DNA from: SW132 sp038150125
Lineage (GTDB): Bacteria > Bacteroidota > Rhodothermia > Balneolales > Balneolaceae
Reading direction: 5' to 3'
DNA: 64,000 bases
Assembly (NCBI RefSeq): GCF_038150125.1
Contig: NZ_JBBVMF010000002.1
Span: 314,373 to 378,372 of the forward strand
In this document: piece after piece, positions 25,533 to 34,179 of the stretch
How positions within the stretch are numbered: position 1 is the stretch's first letter
Layout: each line of letters starts with the position of its first letter
Notes under the pieces: generated by a model
Database searches by the model: none
What the model saw: the letters and a program-made list of their open reading frames with translations, nothing else
What the model was told of the DNA's origin: nothing
Position numbers and translations under genes: made by a program

Positions 25533-26582
25533 TTACTTTTTTGTACCTAATCGTTCTAAATTATAATTCTTATCCGTTACGGCTTCTACCCAATCCATGT
25601 TTTGTAGATACCACTCAATCGTTGCTTTAATACCTGTTCCAAAAGTTTCGTCCGGTACCCATCCAAGTTCTCTCTCAATTTTTGACGCATCAATGGCATA
25701 TCGAAAGTCATGACCGGGTCGGTCTGTAACAAAAGAAATCAGATCCCGGTATTTCTCTTCTTTTGGAACTAACTCATCCAATGTATCACAGATCGTGTGT
25801 ACTACTTCTAAATTTTGCTTTTCGTTGTGTCCGCCTATATTGTACGTTTCACCAGCTACTCCATCCTGAACGACTTTCAGCAGTGCCTTGGCGTGGTCGT
25901 CTACAAAAAGCCAATCCCGTACATTTTCGCCGGTTCCATAAACAGGAATATCTTTCCCCTGTAATGCTTTCAAAAGCACAACCGGAATAAGTTTTTCAGG
26001 AAATTGGTACGGTCCGTAGTTATTGGAGCAGTTAGTGATCATCGTCGGCAAACCATAGGTATGATGCCAGGCTCGTACTAAATGATCGGAAGAAGCTTTA
26101 CTCGAAGAGTAAGGCGATCGCGGATCATAAGGAGTTTCTTCGGTAAAAAAGCCATCTTCTCCTAATTCACCATAAACCTCATCTGTTGAAACGTGCAGAA
26201 ATCGAAAATTTTCTTTTTGTTCGTTCTCTAAACCTTGCCAATATTTCTTAGCTTCCTCTAACAGTATATGTGTTCCATTAATATTAGTCTTAATGAATTC
26301 GGCTGAACCATCAATGGATCGATCTACGTGTGATTCTGCTGCCAGGTGCATGATGGCACCCGGCTGAAATTCATCGAAAATGCGATTGATAGTTTCTGCA
26401 TCACAGATGTCCACATGTTCAAATTGGTAACGGTCTGATTCAGCAATAGATTCAAGAGATTCCAGATGCCCGGCATAGGTCAGTTTATCAATGTTTAGAA
26501 CGTCATGATCCGTCTCATTGATGATCATTCGGGCTAAAGCCGAACCTATAAAACCTGCACCTCCTGTTAAGATTATCTTCAT
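25533..26582 (-). CDS. rmlB: dTDP-glucose 4,6-dehydratase (RmlB)
   Basis: This 349-residue extended short-chain dehydrogenase forms dTDP-4-keto-6-deoxyglucose. The NAD-binding TGGAGFIGSAL is at residues 6-16. The active-site Thr133-Asp134-Glu135 is in HVSTDEVYG, and Tyr158 and Lys162 are in YSSSK. MITNCSNNYGPYQFPEKLIP and ENVRDWLFVDDH are diagnostic for RmlB. The ATG overlaps the Wzz stop (TAATG). Its product is the branch-point substrate for both RmlC and the 2,3-dehydratase. Length and all key residues are normal. Confidence 0.95.
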   Translation of the reverse strand: MKIILTGGAGFIGSALARMIINETDHDVLNIDKLTYAGHLESLESIAESDRYQFEHVDICDAETINRIFDEFQPGAIMHLAAESHVDRSIDGSAEFIKTNINGTHILLEEAKKYWQGLENEQKENFRFLHVSTDEVYGELGEDGFFTEETPYDPRSPYSSSKASSDHLVRAWHHTYGLPTMITNCSNNYGPYQFPEKLIPVVLLKALQGKDIPVYGTGENVRDWLFVDDHAKALLKVVQDGVAGETYNIGGHNEKQNLEVVHTICDTLDELVPKEEKYRDLISFVTDRPGHDFRYAIDASKIERELGWVPDETFGTGIKATIEWYLQNMDWVEAVTDKNYNLERLGTKK

Positions 26583-27775
26583 TATTTCCTTATATAATAT
26601 TTAAATAGGATTAATACAATACTGCATACACCTGCTAACACTACAAACAAAATTAATACCCTCAACCCACTCGTCGTATCATCCACCGGCACCTGAACAG
26701 GCTGCAAAATACTCACTACCGGTGTTTGTTCCTGTACTTTCAGCTTGGCCTGCTCCACCTGCTGGGCCATGGAATTATAAACGTTAAAGGTAAGATCATA
26801 TTCCGACTGGAGGCGCTGCTGCTGGGTCTGGGCCCGAGCGGTAGACAGATTGATGTTGGCGTCCCTAAATTCGGCCAGCCGGTCCTGGGCTTCCCGGAAA
26901 CGTTCTTCGGCGCTTTCAAGCTGTTCCTGGGAGAATTGAAGGTCCTCCTGGGCTTTCCGGGTTCTGTATTGGGTTACGTATTCTTTTATCAGCTCTATAC
27001 TGGTTTTTGCCACTTGAGCGGCGGCATTGGGATCGGGCATCTCAACTGTGAGGTTAATCACTCCGGTCTGTTCATTTAGGGACACATTCACCCGTCCACG
27101 CATATTGTCAATAATTTCCATCTGGTCTTTCGTAACCGAGATGATCGAGTCGGCCTCAAACCCACGGGGAAGCCCCATTTCAGGAGTCTCTTCCCGGAAC
27201 AGCCCAATAATCTTTCCAGGTAACCCAATAGTGTACCCGGTTATGTAAGAAAAGATTGAAGGTGTGTTAATCTCGTCAAAAAATGTGTACACCGTTGCGG
27301 TGGTATCAAACTCGTTAAACCTCACCTCCTGGTTCAGCAACTCTAGCTGAAAAGGCAAACTCTGAACGATCTGAGGATAAAGCTGTGGAGGGATCATGCC
27401 TTCAGATCCCAGATCAGCACTACCGCTCATTCCCAGCAGACCGCCATATTGCTGCAGCAGACTACTTGCACCACTTTCAGAAGGCATTTCCGGCATCAGG
27501 GTGGCTCCGCTCTGGTACTCTTTAGGACTCAGAAGGGCCACGGCCAGACCAAACACAATACCCACGGCCAAAAACTTATAAATCGTGGAGCGGTTCTCCC
27601 AGATGTGTTTGGCAAGTTCTACAAGGTCAATTTCATTCTCGCCATTATCGCCGCTGCCATCCCACTCCTCCACAGGCACCAGGCGGTACTCCTGCAAAGG
27701 AAACTCATCACCATCTTTTTTCGATTTTCTTTTTTCAGGACGCGGCTGCCCTGATGATTCTTTTTCGTCAGACAA
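26582..27775 (-). CDS. Wzz/GumC-like chain-length determinant protein
   Basis: This 397-residue polysaccharide co-polymerase has a cytoplasmic acidic/basic N-terminus of about 65 residues, a first transmembrane helix near residues 68-86 (FLAVGIVFGLAVALL), a long periplasmic region with coiled-coil helices around 255-330, and a second helix near 372-392. A VVSILQPVQVPV segment precedes the second helix, as usual in Wzz proteins. No kinase domain is attached and no Wzc-type kinase or Wza export gene is in the window. It should control chain length together with the Wzy-like polymerase. Its stop overlaps the rmlB start (TAATG). The decayed TA strip lies just upstream. Confidence 0.85.
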   Translation of the reverse strand: MSDEKESSGQPRPEKRKSKKDGDEFPLQEYRLVPVEEWDGSGDNGENEIDLVELAKHIWENRSTIYKFLAVGIVFGLAVALLSPKEYQSGATLMPEMPSESGASSLLQQYGGLLGMSGSADLGSEGMIPPQLYPQIVQSLPFQLELLNQEVRFNEFDTTATVYTFFDEINTPSIFSYITGYTIGLPGKIIGLFREETPEMGLPRGFEADSIISVTKDQMEIIDNMRGRVNVSLNEQTGVINLTVEMPDPNAAAQVAKTSIELIKEYVTQYRTRKAQEDLQFSQEQLESAEERFREAQDRLAEFRDANINLSTARAQTQQQRLQSEYDLTFNVYNSMAQQVEQAKLKVQEQTPVVSILQPVQVPVDDTTSGLRVLILFVVLAGVCSIVLILFKYYIRK

Positions 27776-27874
27776 AGGGGTAATTTAGATTAAAGATTAA
27801 GGATAATAGATTATAGAGAACAGGTAAAGATTATGATAGTGAATTCATATTTTTTGCTGTAGATGACATTTTTT

Positions 27875-28135
27875 TTAACAAGCTTTTAAAGCCGATAGTG
27901 ACATGACTTCCACGACGCTGTGTTTGTCTTTTGCTTCTTTTACGATCGTTTCAATTTTGTCGTTGACCGTATTATCGAGCTATTCCATTCCACATTGGGA
28001 ACAGATCGTGGCTGGAACATTTCGAATAACCACTACTCCACTTCCAAAATCTACGGTAAAGGTGGTTTCACCTTTTTCCGTACGTCCTCCACAGGAAGGA
28101 AAAATAGCCGGTGGTGCAAATTTTGGGTTTTTCAT
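27875..28135 (-). pseudogene. YgiT-type zinc-finger (MqsA-like N-terminal) protein with amber stop
   Basis: From the ATG at 28135 the frame encodes 51 residues with two CxxC-type knuckles (FPSCGGRTEKGETTF and ATICSQCGME), the YgiT zinc-finger pattern usually found in antitoxins. A TAG at 27980-27982 interrupts it exactly after CGME. The same frame continues for 34 sensible codons (LDNTVNDKIETIVKEAK) to a TAA at 27875-27877. In relatives the position after this Glu is commonly aromatic or small, so a single-base change from, for example, TGG or TAT is plausible. No DUF4258-type toxin partner was found upstream. It is probably a dead antitoxin gene. Confidence 0.78.
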
Positions 28136-28176
28136 TATTTTCATTTTTCTCCAAATCCGTCCCTTTGGGATTACCT

Positions 28177-28625
28177 TTAATCACTAAGACAGATCACCTT
28201 TATATCTGAAATCCTTTTCAATGCTTCATCTTCAATGCTTCATCGTTGGTCAAAAAAATATCCGCATTCATATTAAGGGCGGTAGAAATTTGTATAGCAT
28301 CCGGTGTTCGTATGTAATATTTAGCTCTTAATTTTGCAGCATTTTCAGAAATTTCATGAGTCACTTCAAAAGTAGTTAACCTTTCTGCATTCAATAATAT
28401 ATCTCTGTATTTCTTGGCCAATTTACCATTATCTGTCCTGTATGGCTGAACCAGAACTTCCAATAAAGTTATATTCGATGTTATAGCTTCTATTGAACCC
28501 TTTTCAATATTTTCAAAAATCGGCTTGGCAATAACTCCAAAATGTGAATGCTTTTCCATATAATAGATGAATGGAGCAGTGTCAATAAACACTCTTTTAT
28601 TTAGGAGTTTCTCTATTAATCCCAA
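28177..28625 (-). pseudogene. VapC-like PIN toxin truncated by a 14-bp tandem duplication
   Basis: This PIN-domain nuclease has the first acid in VFIDTAPFIYY near residue 15, Glu in TLLEVLVQPYR near 55, and RTPDAIQISTALNMNADIFLTND near 107-129. The open frame ends early at 28218 (135 residues). A perfect 14-bp duplication (28217-28230 and 28231-28244) shifts the frame right after the LTNDEAL motif. Removing one copy restores LTNDEALKRISDIKVICLSD and a stop at 28177-28179, a normal VapC ending. All four catalytic acids precede the shift, so a shortened protein lacking the last strand and helix might be made. It overlaps its antitoxin gene by 10 nt. Confidence 0.85.
28217..28244 (+). repeat. 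14-bp tandem duplication in vapC-like gene
   Basis: The unit TTCAATGCTTCATC occurs twice in direct succession with no mismatch. Because 14 is not a multiple of three it creates a frameshift, and perfect identity argues that it is recent. Confidence 0.95.
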
Positions 28626-28846
28626 GAATTTCTCTCCTTTCGGATGTATTCTTGTACGTCAACTTCATTCCAGATTTCTGCACCTAAGCCATCAAGTTCT
28701 GTAATTTTGTGTTTACCAGATTTTCTTCCCACGTGTTTTTTTAATTTAGCGGATAATAATTCAACCAAACTTAGTTGTTGCTCAGGATCAAGATTATCTA
28801 CTCCTCGTACGTAATCTTCGTAAGTCAAAACACTATTTTTTTTCAT
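28616..28846 (-). CDS. VapB-like antitoxin
   Basis: This antitoxin has about 76 residues starting MKKNSVLTYEDYVRGVDNLD. The C-terminal half (LGAEIWNEVDVQEYIRKERNSW) is the toxin-binding tail typical of this VapB group. I chose the Met at 28846 because AAAGGTGA lies 6-7 nt upstream as a ribosome-binding site, and the preceding frame up to 28966 is repeat-like filler. It overlaps the PIN gene by 10 nt, the coupled TA layout. The partner has a 3' frameshift, so this may now be an orphan or partially functional antitoxin. Confidence 0.8.
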   Translation of the reverse strand: MKKNSVLTYEDYVRGVDNLDPEQQLSLVELLSAKLKKHVGRKSGKHKITELDGLGAEIWNEVDVQEYIRKERNSWD

Positions 28847-28978
28847 AAATTCACCTTTATATTCTGTATTAAATCTTTTCTTCCACAAGAAAATTGGACA
28901 TGATAGGAAAATGAAAGATTTAAGATAACAGATTGTCCCAAAGGGATGCCTTGGGGCAATCTTCAATTATCATTTCTT

Positions 28979-29126
28979 CTATATCTTTTGAATCAGTTCA
29001 ACAAAATTTAATACATGCACTTGGTCAACTAACGGCTTTATACTTGTAATCTTATCATCAGTTGTGATTAAGTAATCACAATCTGACTCTATTGCACAAG
29101 CAATATGAAGCGAGTTTTTGATATTG
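28979..29126 (-). pseudogene. C-terminal fragment of a PIN-domain protein
   Basis: Reading leftward, an open frame encodes KNSLHIACAIESDCDYLITT, then DDKITSIKPLVDQVHVLNF and VELIQKI before a TAG at 28979-28981. This matches the last 45-50 residues of PIN proteins, including the DALHIAxAIExxCDYxLTxD region. The N-terminal half with the first catalytic acids is absent, and upstream sequence is AT-rich filler. It is the third TA relic packed between the priming transferase gene and wzz. Confidence 0.72.
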
Positions 29127-29228
29127 AATAAATTGAAGATTACAAATTGAAGATTATTAATTGTGAATGATCAATTTTCGCCGAGGGCATCCCTTTGGGA
29201 CAATTTTGAATTTTCAATCTTCAATTCA

Positions 29229-29954
29229 TTAGTGCCCATTCGTATCACGGACCACCATCCGTTTCACTGTTTTGTAGATGATTTTCATATCAAATGAAAA
29301 TGACGTTTTTTCTATATAAATCAGGTCAAAGTCCAGGCGCTTACGCATCAGTTCCACATCGAGTGTTCCGCCGCGGTATCCCTGGGCTTGAGCAAAACCG
29401 GTAATGCCGGGCTTTAAAATATATCGATAATAGTGATCATCAAACGCCCGGTTCCAGTAGGCACATTCATCTACCGGGTAAGGCCGGGGTCCCACAAGGC
29501 TCATTTCGCCTTTCATCACATTCAGAATCTGAGGCAGTTCATCCAGGTTTGTTTTACGCAGGAACTGGCCAAATGAAAAGATTCGATTATCCCCCTTTTG
29601 GGTGACAACCGGCAGGCCGTTCTCAGCTTTTTTCTGAACCACATGCATTGTACGGAACTTATAGCAGAAGAAAATATTGCCATTTTTCCCGGTACGCGGC
29701 TGCTTAAACAAAACCGGGCCTTTAGATGTTAATTTGATTCCCGCAGCTATAAAAGGATATAATATGAAAAAACCCGTAAGAGCCAGAGCGCCGATCATCA
29801 AGTCCAGCACTCGTTTTGCCGAATAGCCGGTTTTCGGAATAGCCTCAAAAACGTTAGGCCTCACGTAAGTAATCGAACTGTCAGCGGATTCCCTTGTTTT
29901 GACCTTCTCTTTTAATACTCTTTGCCTCAGTACTGTATCTGTTGCTGCACTCAT
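29229..29954 (-). CDS. Undecaprenyl-phosphate sugar phosphotransferase (priming transferase)
   Basis: This 241-residue bacterial sugar transferase (WcaJ/WbaP C-terminal type) starts polymer synthesis by moving a sugar phosphate onto undecaprenyl phosphate. Tyr/Lys-rich residues 40-50 precede the single hydrophobic segment RVLDLMIGALALTGFFILYP. Family motifs follow: GPVLFKQPRTGKNGNIF, CYKFRTMHV, RKTNLDELPQILNVMKGEMS, LVGPRPYPVDE and KPGITGFAQAQGYRG. Length matches the short, single-membrane-hairpin form. It is the promoter-proximal gene of the leftward capsule operon, but a 1.4-kb TA strip separates it from wzz. Confidence 0.92.
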   Translation of the reverse strand: MSAATDTVLRQRVLKEKVKTRESADSSITYVRPNVFEAIPKTGYSAKRVLDLMIGALALTGFFILYPFIAAGIKLTSKGPVLFKQPRTGKNGNIFFCYKFRTMHVVQKKAENGLPVVTQKGDNRIFSFGQFLRKTNLDELPQILNVMKGEMSLVGPRPYPVDECAYWNRAFDDHYYRYILKPGITGFAQAQGYRGGTLDVELMRKRLDFDLIYIEKTSFSFDMKIIYKTVKRMVVRDTNGH

Positions 29955-30517
29955 AAATGTTTAGTCGTCAAAAAGTTATCGCACCTAAAGTCTCTGCCAC
30001 ACCGTGATGTCGTATGCTATTTTAAGCGCAAAAATTAAGTGTTAAAAAGTTTTAATCCAAAAAATATTTCAGATCATTTGATACAATTGTGATAGGTCAA
30101 AGATCATACCAACCCAGCAGCTAAAAGTTGTATTCTTGCTGTTTTTCACAATATTTGGCTGGGTTACTTCCTATAGCCGATAATTGCCTTCTTTGTAAAG
30201 TAAAGGCCTCACTCTGCCATGAAGTTATTGCTACAAGTACATGGAGGCGAATACCTACCATAATCTGCTAATTTCTATAATTACGTGCAGTAATGAATCT
30301 TCCATTTGCATCTGCCTGTTTATCGGCAATGGTTCAAATTACTTAAAGAATTGCGCTCACTATTTAATTTAGATTAAACTCAGCTTAATCATTTTTTCTT
30401 TTTTTAATTTTACAGGGACAGTTTATGTAAGGAATCATTTTCTTATTCAGATGGAAATTTTTTCCTCATTTATATTTGAGAGAGACGGAGTGACGGTAGA
30501 TGAAAGAACTTTGCCAA
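29955..30517. other. Leader/intergenic region upstream of the capsule operon
   Basis: This 563-bp region contains no supportable gene and probably holds the main capsule promoter. A long-range inverted repeat CCAACCCAGC / GCTGGGTT near 30108-30166 could form a stem in the transcript. I could not recognise a Bacteroidota -33/-7 promoter, JUMPStart or ops element with confidence. Confidence 0.5.
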
Positions 30518-33500
30518 CTAATGACTTTCAATTTCCTCTTCGGCGTTATCTCCACTGGGACCATCGAGAGTTGTCATGAACTCAACTAAATCGCGCAGCT
30601 CTCTGCGAGTTAGCAGGTCACCCATGGCCGGCATGGAGGACGGCGTGGTTTCAGCGGATTCGATATCTGATTTCTGAATGGTTCGTGAACCATCGCCATC
30701 GGAAAGCACGTAGTAGCTATCCGTCTCTTCCTGAAGTGCCCCGCGAATCGTTTCGCCATTGGCCATTGTTGCAGTAACTACGCCGTATCCCGGTGCAATC
30801 CTGGCTGATGGCGCAACCATCGATTCAAGAAGTCCTTCACGTGACATCCGGGTTGCGACGGCCGTCAGTTCAGGCCCGACTTCGCCCCCGCTTCCGTCAA
30901 CAGCGTGGCACCGAATACACTGAGCCGAAGGATTTTGATAAAAAATACGGCCACCTTCGCCGGCATCACCGCCCCTGAGAGCTCCACGATAGGCAGCAAG
31001 TACACCCTCTGAAGATTTTGAGTCCATATAATCATTGAGATTAGCTTTAAGCTCATCCGAACTGAGGCTTTGAACCGTTTCGATAAGTTCAACATGAACA
31101 GCCACGGGAAGTTCGCCATTTGACATACGGCTGATCTGTTCGTTCAGAAATCGGTAGGATGCCTCATTGTCGAGATCGGCAAACGCCTGGAGTGCCGACT
31201 GTTTCTCTTCTACAGACTCCTCCTGGAAAGCAGCACTTAGAAGTGCCACCGCAGTTTCATCATCGATTTCAAGGTTCGGAATCATCAAAATGGCGGCCAT
31301 TCGCACTGACTGATCATTATCATCAAGAGCAACCCGGATCGCCTCATCAATATTTGCATATCCGAGTGTTTGCAGGCCTCTCAGCGCCGCCACACGTACA
31401 TTGACTGACCCGCCCTCACTCACAAGATTGTGTACACTTTCCGTGGCATCCCGATAATCAAGTTGGGCAATCGTTTCAATTACAGCCACCTGAACGTCAG
31501 CAGACGAATCTGACAAAAGCTGTTCCGCGACAGACGCAAGGGCGTTGCGGGCATCATCGGCACTGTTTTGCATTTGTCCCCGATGCCGGCCTGTTACCCG
31601 GTCAAAAATAGAGGGTTCGTCCCAAAATCGAAGTGTTCTGAGAGCTTCAATTCTCATGGCTTCTGACTGATTCATATCGGTCGCAAAACGCGTCAGCCGG
31701 TCTGCATTTTCTGCCGTACCTGTATAAAGATTTGCATTAATGATTCGGCGAATCAATGGCTCGTTATCAAACCGGGGATTATCAAGCAGGGCTGCCAGTT
31801 GTGGCATGGCCTCATCCACGAACGCATCGTCGCTGATTGCACGCGCCGCATTTGTAACCACGAATTCACTTTCATCATCCAGGAATCGCGCAGATCCCGG
31901 ATGCTCCAGGCGTTTGAGCGCCACTACAGCTGCAATCCGAACAGCTTCCGAGTTATGCTCTGACAAGTCAGCAAGAGCTTCTCCATTTTCAAAACGGGCG
32001 AGTGCAATTGCCCCGGCATGCCGCAGGTAGACGTCCTCGTCATTATTCTCTTCCAGCATCTGAACGACTTCATCAAAGGCTTTGCCGTAGCTCATTCGTC
32101 CCAATGCTTCCGTAGCAAAAAATCTAACTCGCGGATGCTCATCCTGCAGAAGCGGTACGATGGATTCAGCGGCGGGATTGTAACGGACATCCCCCAGCCA
32201 TTTTGCCGCCTGTGCACGAATTTCGTAGTCTGAATCATTTAGCAGGTCAATCAAAGGATCCACTGCATCAGCGGTTTCCCGTCCAAGCTGTGCCAGCCCC
32301 CAAATACCGTGAATTCTTGCCAGCTGCTCATCACTTTCGCCAATGGCACGTTGAAATGAGTCTGCATCTCCCCGACCGGCCAGCTCAAACTGGGCTTTCT
32401 GCCGTACCCGCATATCTTCATGCCCCAGATACTCGATCAACAAATCTGCATCGTGCTCTTCAAAAGAGTCGGCGAGCAGTTCTTTAGTTTCAAGACGCTT
32501 TTCTGAATTGGCATTATCTGCATCATCAAGTTTCCAGATGCGTCCCTGGTCTTTTTGTCCCCAGCCCTGAATCCAGTCGGTCATATACATCGCGCCATCG
32601 GGACCAAAGTCGAGCCCAACAGCGAGAACACCTTTTAGCGCCTCTTGCTCAGTTGCAAGTTCGTAAGATGCTCCGTTTTCATCGAGTGTGAAAGCATAAA
32701 TGGGTGAATTAGCAACAGATCCCCGAAAAGACATCACAAAAAAGTGATCGTCCCAGCTGTCGTTCAATGCAGTTCCCGGGTTGTAGGTCATACCTGCCGG
32801 CCCGGAATGAAATCCTTTCAGTGGCGGAAGGATATGTGCAGCTTGTCCCTCCCACCGGGGTCTGAAATACTCTTCATCCATCCACACTTTATAGTCATTA
32901 TTTTTGTCATCCGTGTACTTTCCAAACTGCCAGTTTGTGCGCCAGCCGCTGTCCGATCCATTAATGAGATACACAAGCCGTTCAAACTCTCCTGCGTGAT
33001 CGCCATCATTATCAACCGTAATCAGGTTACCGTATTTATCAAACACAAACTCGTGTGTGTTCCGAACGCCGGCTGCAAAAACTTCAAAATTGCTTCCATC
33101 GGGATCAGATCGAAGAATAGCGCCCCTGTTTGGGTAGTGCCATCTTTTTCCTTCCTGATCTGTCACGCTAAAGCCCATGTCGCCAATACCCCAATAAATG
33201 CGTCCGTCAGGACCAACTGTAGCTCCTGACATACCGTGACCACTAAACCCGATGTGAACATTATATCCGTGACTGATCGATTCCTTAGTATCGCTGATGC
33301 CGTCGTTATTTGTATCCCTTGTTCGCCACATATCGGGGCCTACACCTATAAACACATCGCCATTGTGCTTTAACACAGTTCCGGCCACATCCGTGACTTC
33401 ACTGTTGAAATCTCTTATATAAAGTTGTGAACGATCGGCATACCCATCGCCTGACGAATCTTCTACCGTCCAGATCTCTTCGCTCAATACGGTGAGATCG

Positions 33501-33943
33501 GTCCAGTCGTGTTCTCCATCCCCGTTATGATCCCACAACCATTCATTCTGATCGCTTTTTTCCGGGGCAAGTTCCTCATGCAAAAACTCCCGCCTGTCTT
33601 CAACAGTCTCCCAGGTCATCGATTCGATAAGCCAGCTTTGATCGACATCACGAATATCGAACTCCGAGTTCCGGCTTCGGTTTGTTACCGTAACCCATGC
33701 TTTGCCGGAGTCGTCCATATCTATTCCAATGGGATCTCCCAACAGATCTGTTGTTGCCCAAAGAGAGACCGAGAGGTCCTCAGGTGTTTCAGTTGCCTCA
33801 GATTCAGCCAGTTCCGCATCCATAGTTCGGGCCTCCTCACCAGAGACGGTTCTTATTTCGGGTTCCTGGTGTGTTTGTCCGCAGCCTGCTAATCCGATTA
33901 GACAAATTGCAAACAGTAGAGAATGGGTAAATTTTAAGTTCAT
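30518..33943 (-). CDS. PVC-type HEAT-repeat cytochrome c lipoprotein (membrane-bound dehydrogenase type)
   Basis: This 1141-residue lipoprotein has a signal peptide ending in ICLIGLAGCGQ. About residues 55-480 form a six-bladed beta-propeller of the glucose/sorbosone dehydrogenase type (PVC-type N-terminal domain), with HNGDVFIGVGPDMWR, WGIGDMGFS and GLDFGPDGAMYMTDWIQGW. Residues 485-960 are HEAT repeats. The C-terminal cytochrome c domain has the haem motif CIRCH at 1009-1013 and a Met-containing loop near 1104 as possible axial ligand. Such proteins are thought to oxidise sugars or alcohols in the periplasm with electrons passed to the haem. It follows the SusCD pair in the same orientation, but two hairpins separate them, so it may have its own promoter. 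Confidence 0.85.
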   Translation of the reverse strand: MNLKFTHSLLFAICLIGLAGCGQTHQEPEIRTVSGEEARTMDAELAESEATETPEDLSVSLWATTDLLGDPIGIDMDDSGKAWVTVTNRSRNSEFDIRDVDQSWLIESMTWETVEDRREFLHEELAPEKSDQNEWLWDHNGDGEHDWTDLTVLSEEIWTVEDSSGDGYADRSQLYIRDFNSEVTDVAGTVLKHNGDVFIGVGPDMWRTRDTNNDGISDTKESISHGYNVHIGFSGHGMSGATVGPDGRIYWGIGDMGFSVTDQEGKRWHYPNRGAILRSDPDGSNFEVFAAGVRNTHEFVFDKYGNLITVDNDGDHAGEFERLVYLINGSDSGWRTNWQFGKYTDDKNNDYKVWMDEEYFRPRWEGQAAHILPPLKGFHSGPAGMTYNPGTALNDSWDDHFFVMSFRGSVANSPIYAFTLDENGASYELATEQEALKGVLAVGLDFGPDGAMYMTDWIQGWGQKDQGRIWKLDDADNANSEKRLETKELLADSFEEHDADLLIEYLGHEDMRVRQKAQFELAGRGDADSFQRAIGESDEQLARIHGIWGLAQLGRETADAVDPLIDLLNDSDYEIRAQAAKWLGDVRYNPAAESIVPLLQDEHPRVRFFATEALGRMSYGKAFDEVVQMLEENNDEDVYLRHAGAIALARFENGEALADLSEHNSEAVRIAAVVALKRLEHPGSARFLDDESEFVVTNAARAISDDAFVDEAMPQLAALLDNPRFDNEPLIRRIINANLYTGTAENADRLTRFATDMNQSEAMRIEALRTLRFWDEPSIFDRVTGRHRGQMQNSADDARNALASVAEQLLSDSSADVQVAVIETIAQLDYRDATESVHNLVSEGGSVNVRVAALRGLQTLGYANIDEAIRVALDDNDQSVRMAAILMIPNLEIDDETAVALLSAAFQEESVEEKQSALQAFADLDNEASYRFLNEQISRMSNGELPVAVHVELIETVQSLSSDELKANLNDYMDSKSSEGVLAAYRGALRGGDAGEGGRIFYQNPSAQCIRCHAVDGSGGEVGPELTAVATRMSREGLLESMVAPSARIAPGYGVVTATMANGETIRGALQEETDSYYVLSDGDGSRTIQKSDIESAETTPSSMPAMGDLLTRRELRDLVEFMTTLDGPSGDNAEEEIESH

Positions 33944-34050
33944 CTGTATATGTTTAGATATGATAACATGTTTTCGATAACATAAAGAAAATCACATTGA
34001 TTAGAAGGTGATTTACATACTTTTTTTTGGTGAGGGTGCATCTTAAACAT

Positions 34051-34083
34051 AAAAAGAGACGAGTCATCAACCCGTCTCTTTTT
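34051..34083 (-). terminator. Rho-independent terminator-like hairpin
   Basis: An 11-bp perfect stem AAAAAGAGACG / CGTCTCTTTTT with an 11-nt loop lies downstream of susD. Both arms end in A or T runs, so it could work on either strand, though no gene converges from the left. Confidence 0.8.
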
Positions 34084-34110
34084 GAGGTACGTAAAATAGT
34101 AAACTGGCTG

Positions 34111-34146
34111 AGGCACGCTGTACCATCAGCCAGTTTTGTACATCAC
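34111..34146 (-). terminator. Hairpin directly downstream of susD
   Basis: AAACTGGCTGA / TCAGCCAGTTT forms an 11-bp stem, 34 bp past the susD stop. Together with the next hairpin at 34051-34083 it makes a tandem terminator for the susCD transcript. Confidence 0.7.
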
Positions 34147-34179
34147 CCGTATTTTTATACGAGTGTTAAGAGTTCTTAA

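Noticed and set aside
27903..28187. Plus-strand frames of 85-95 codons across the capsule TA strip
   Set aside because: They lie antisense to the YgiT-like pseudogene, which explains the sequence fully through its zinc-knuckle motifs.
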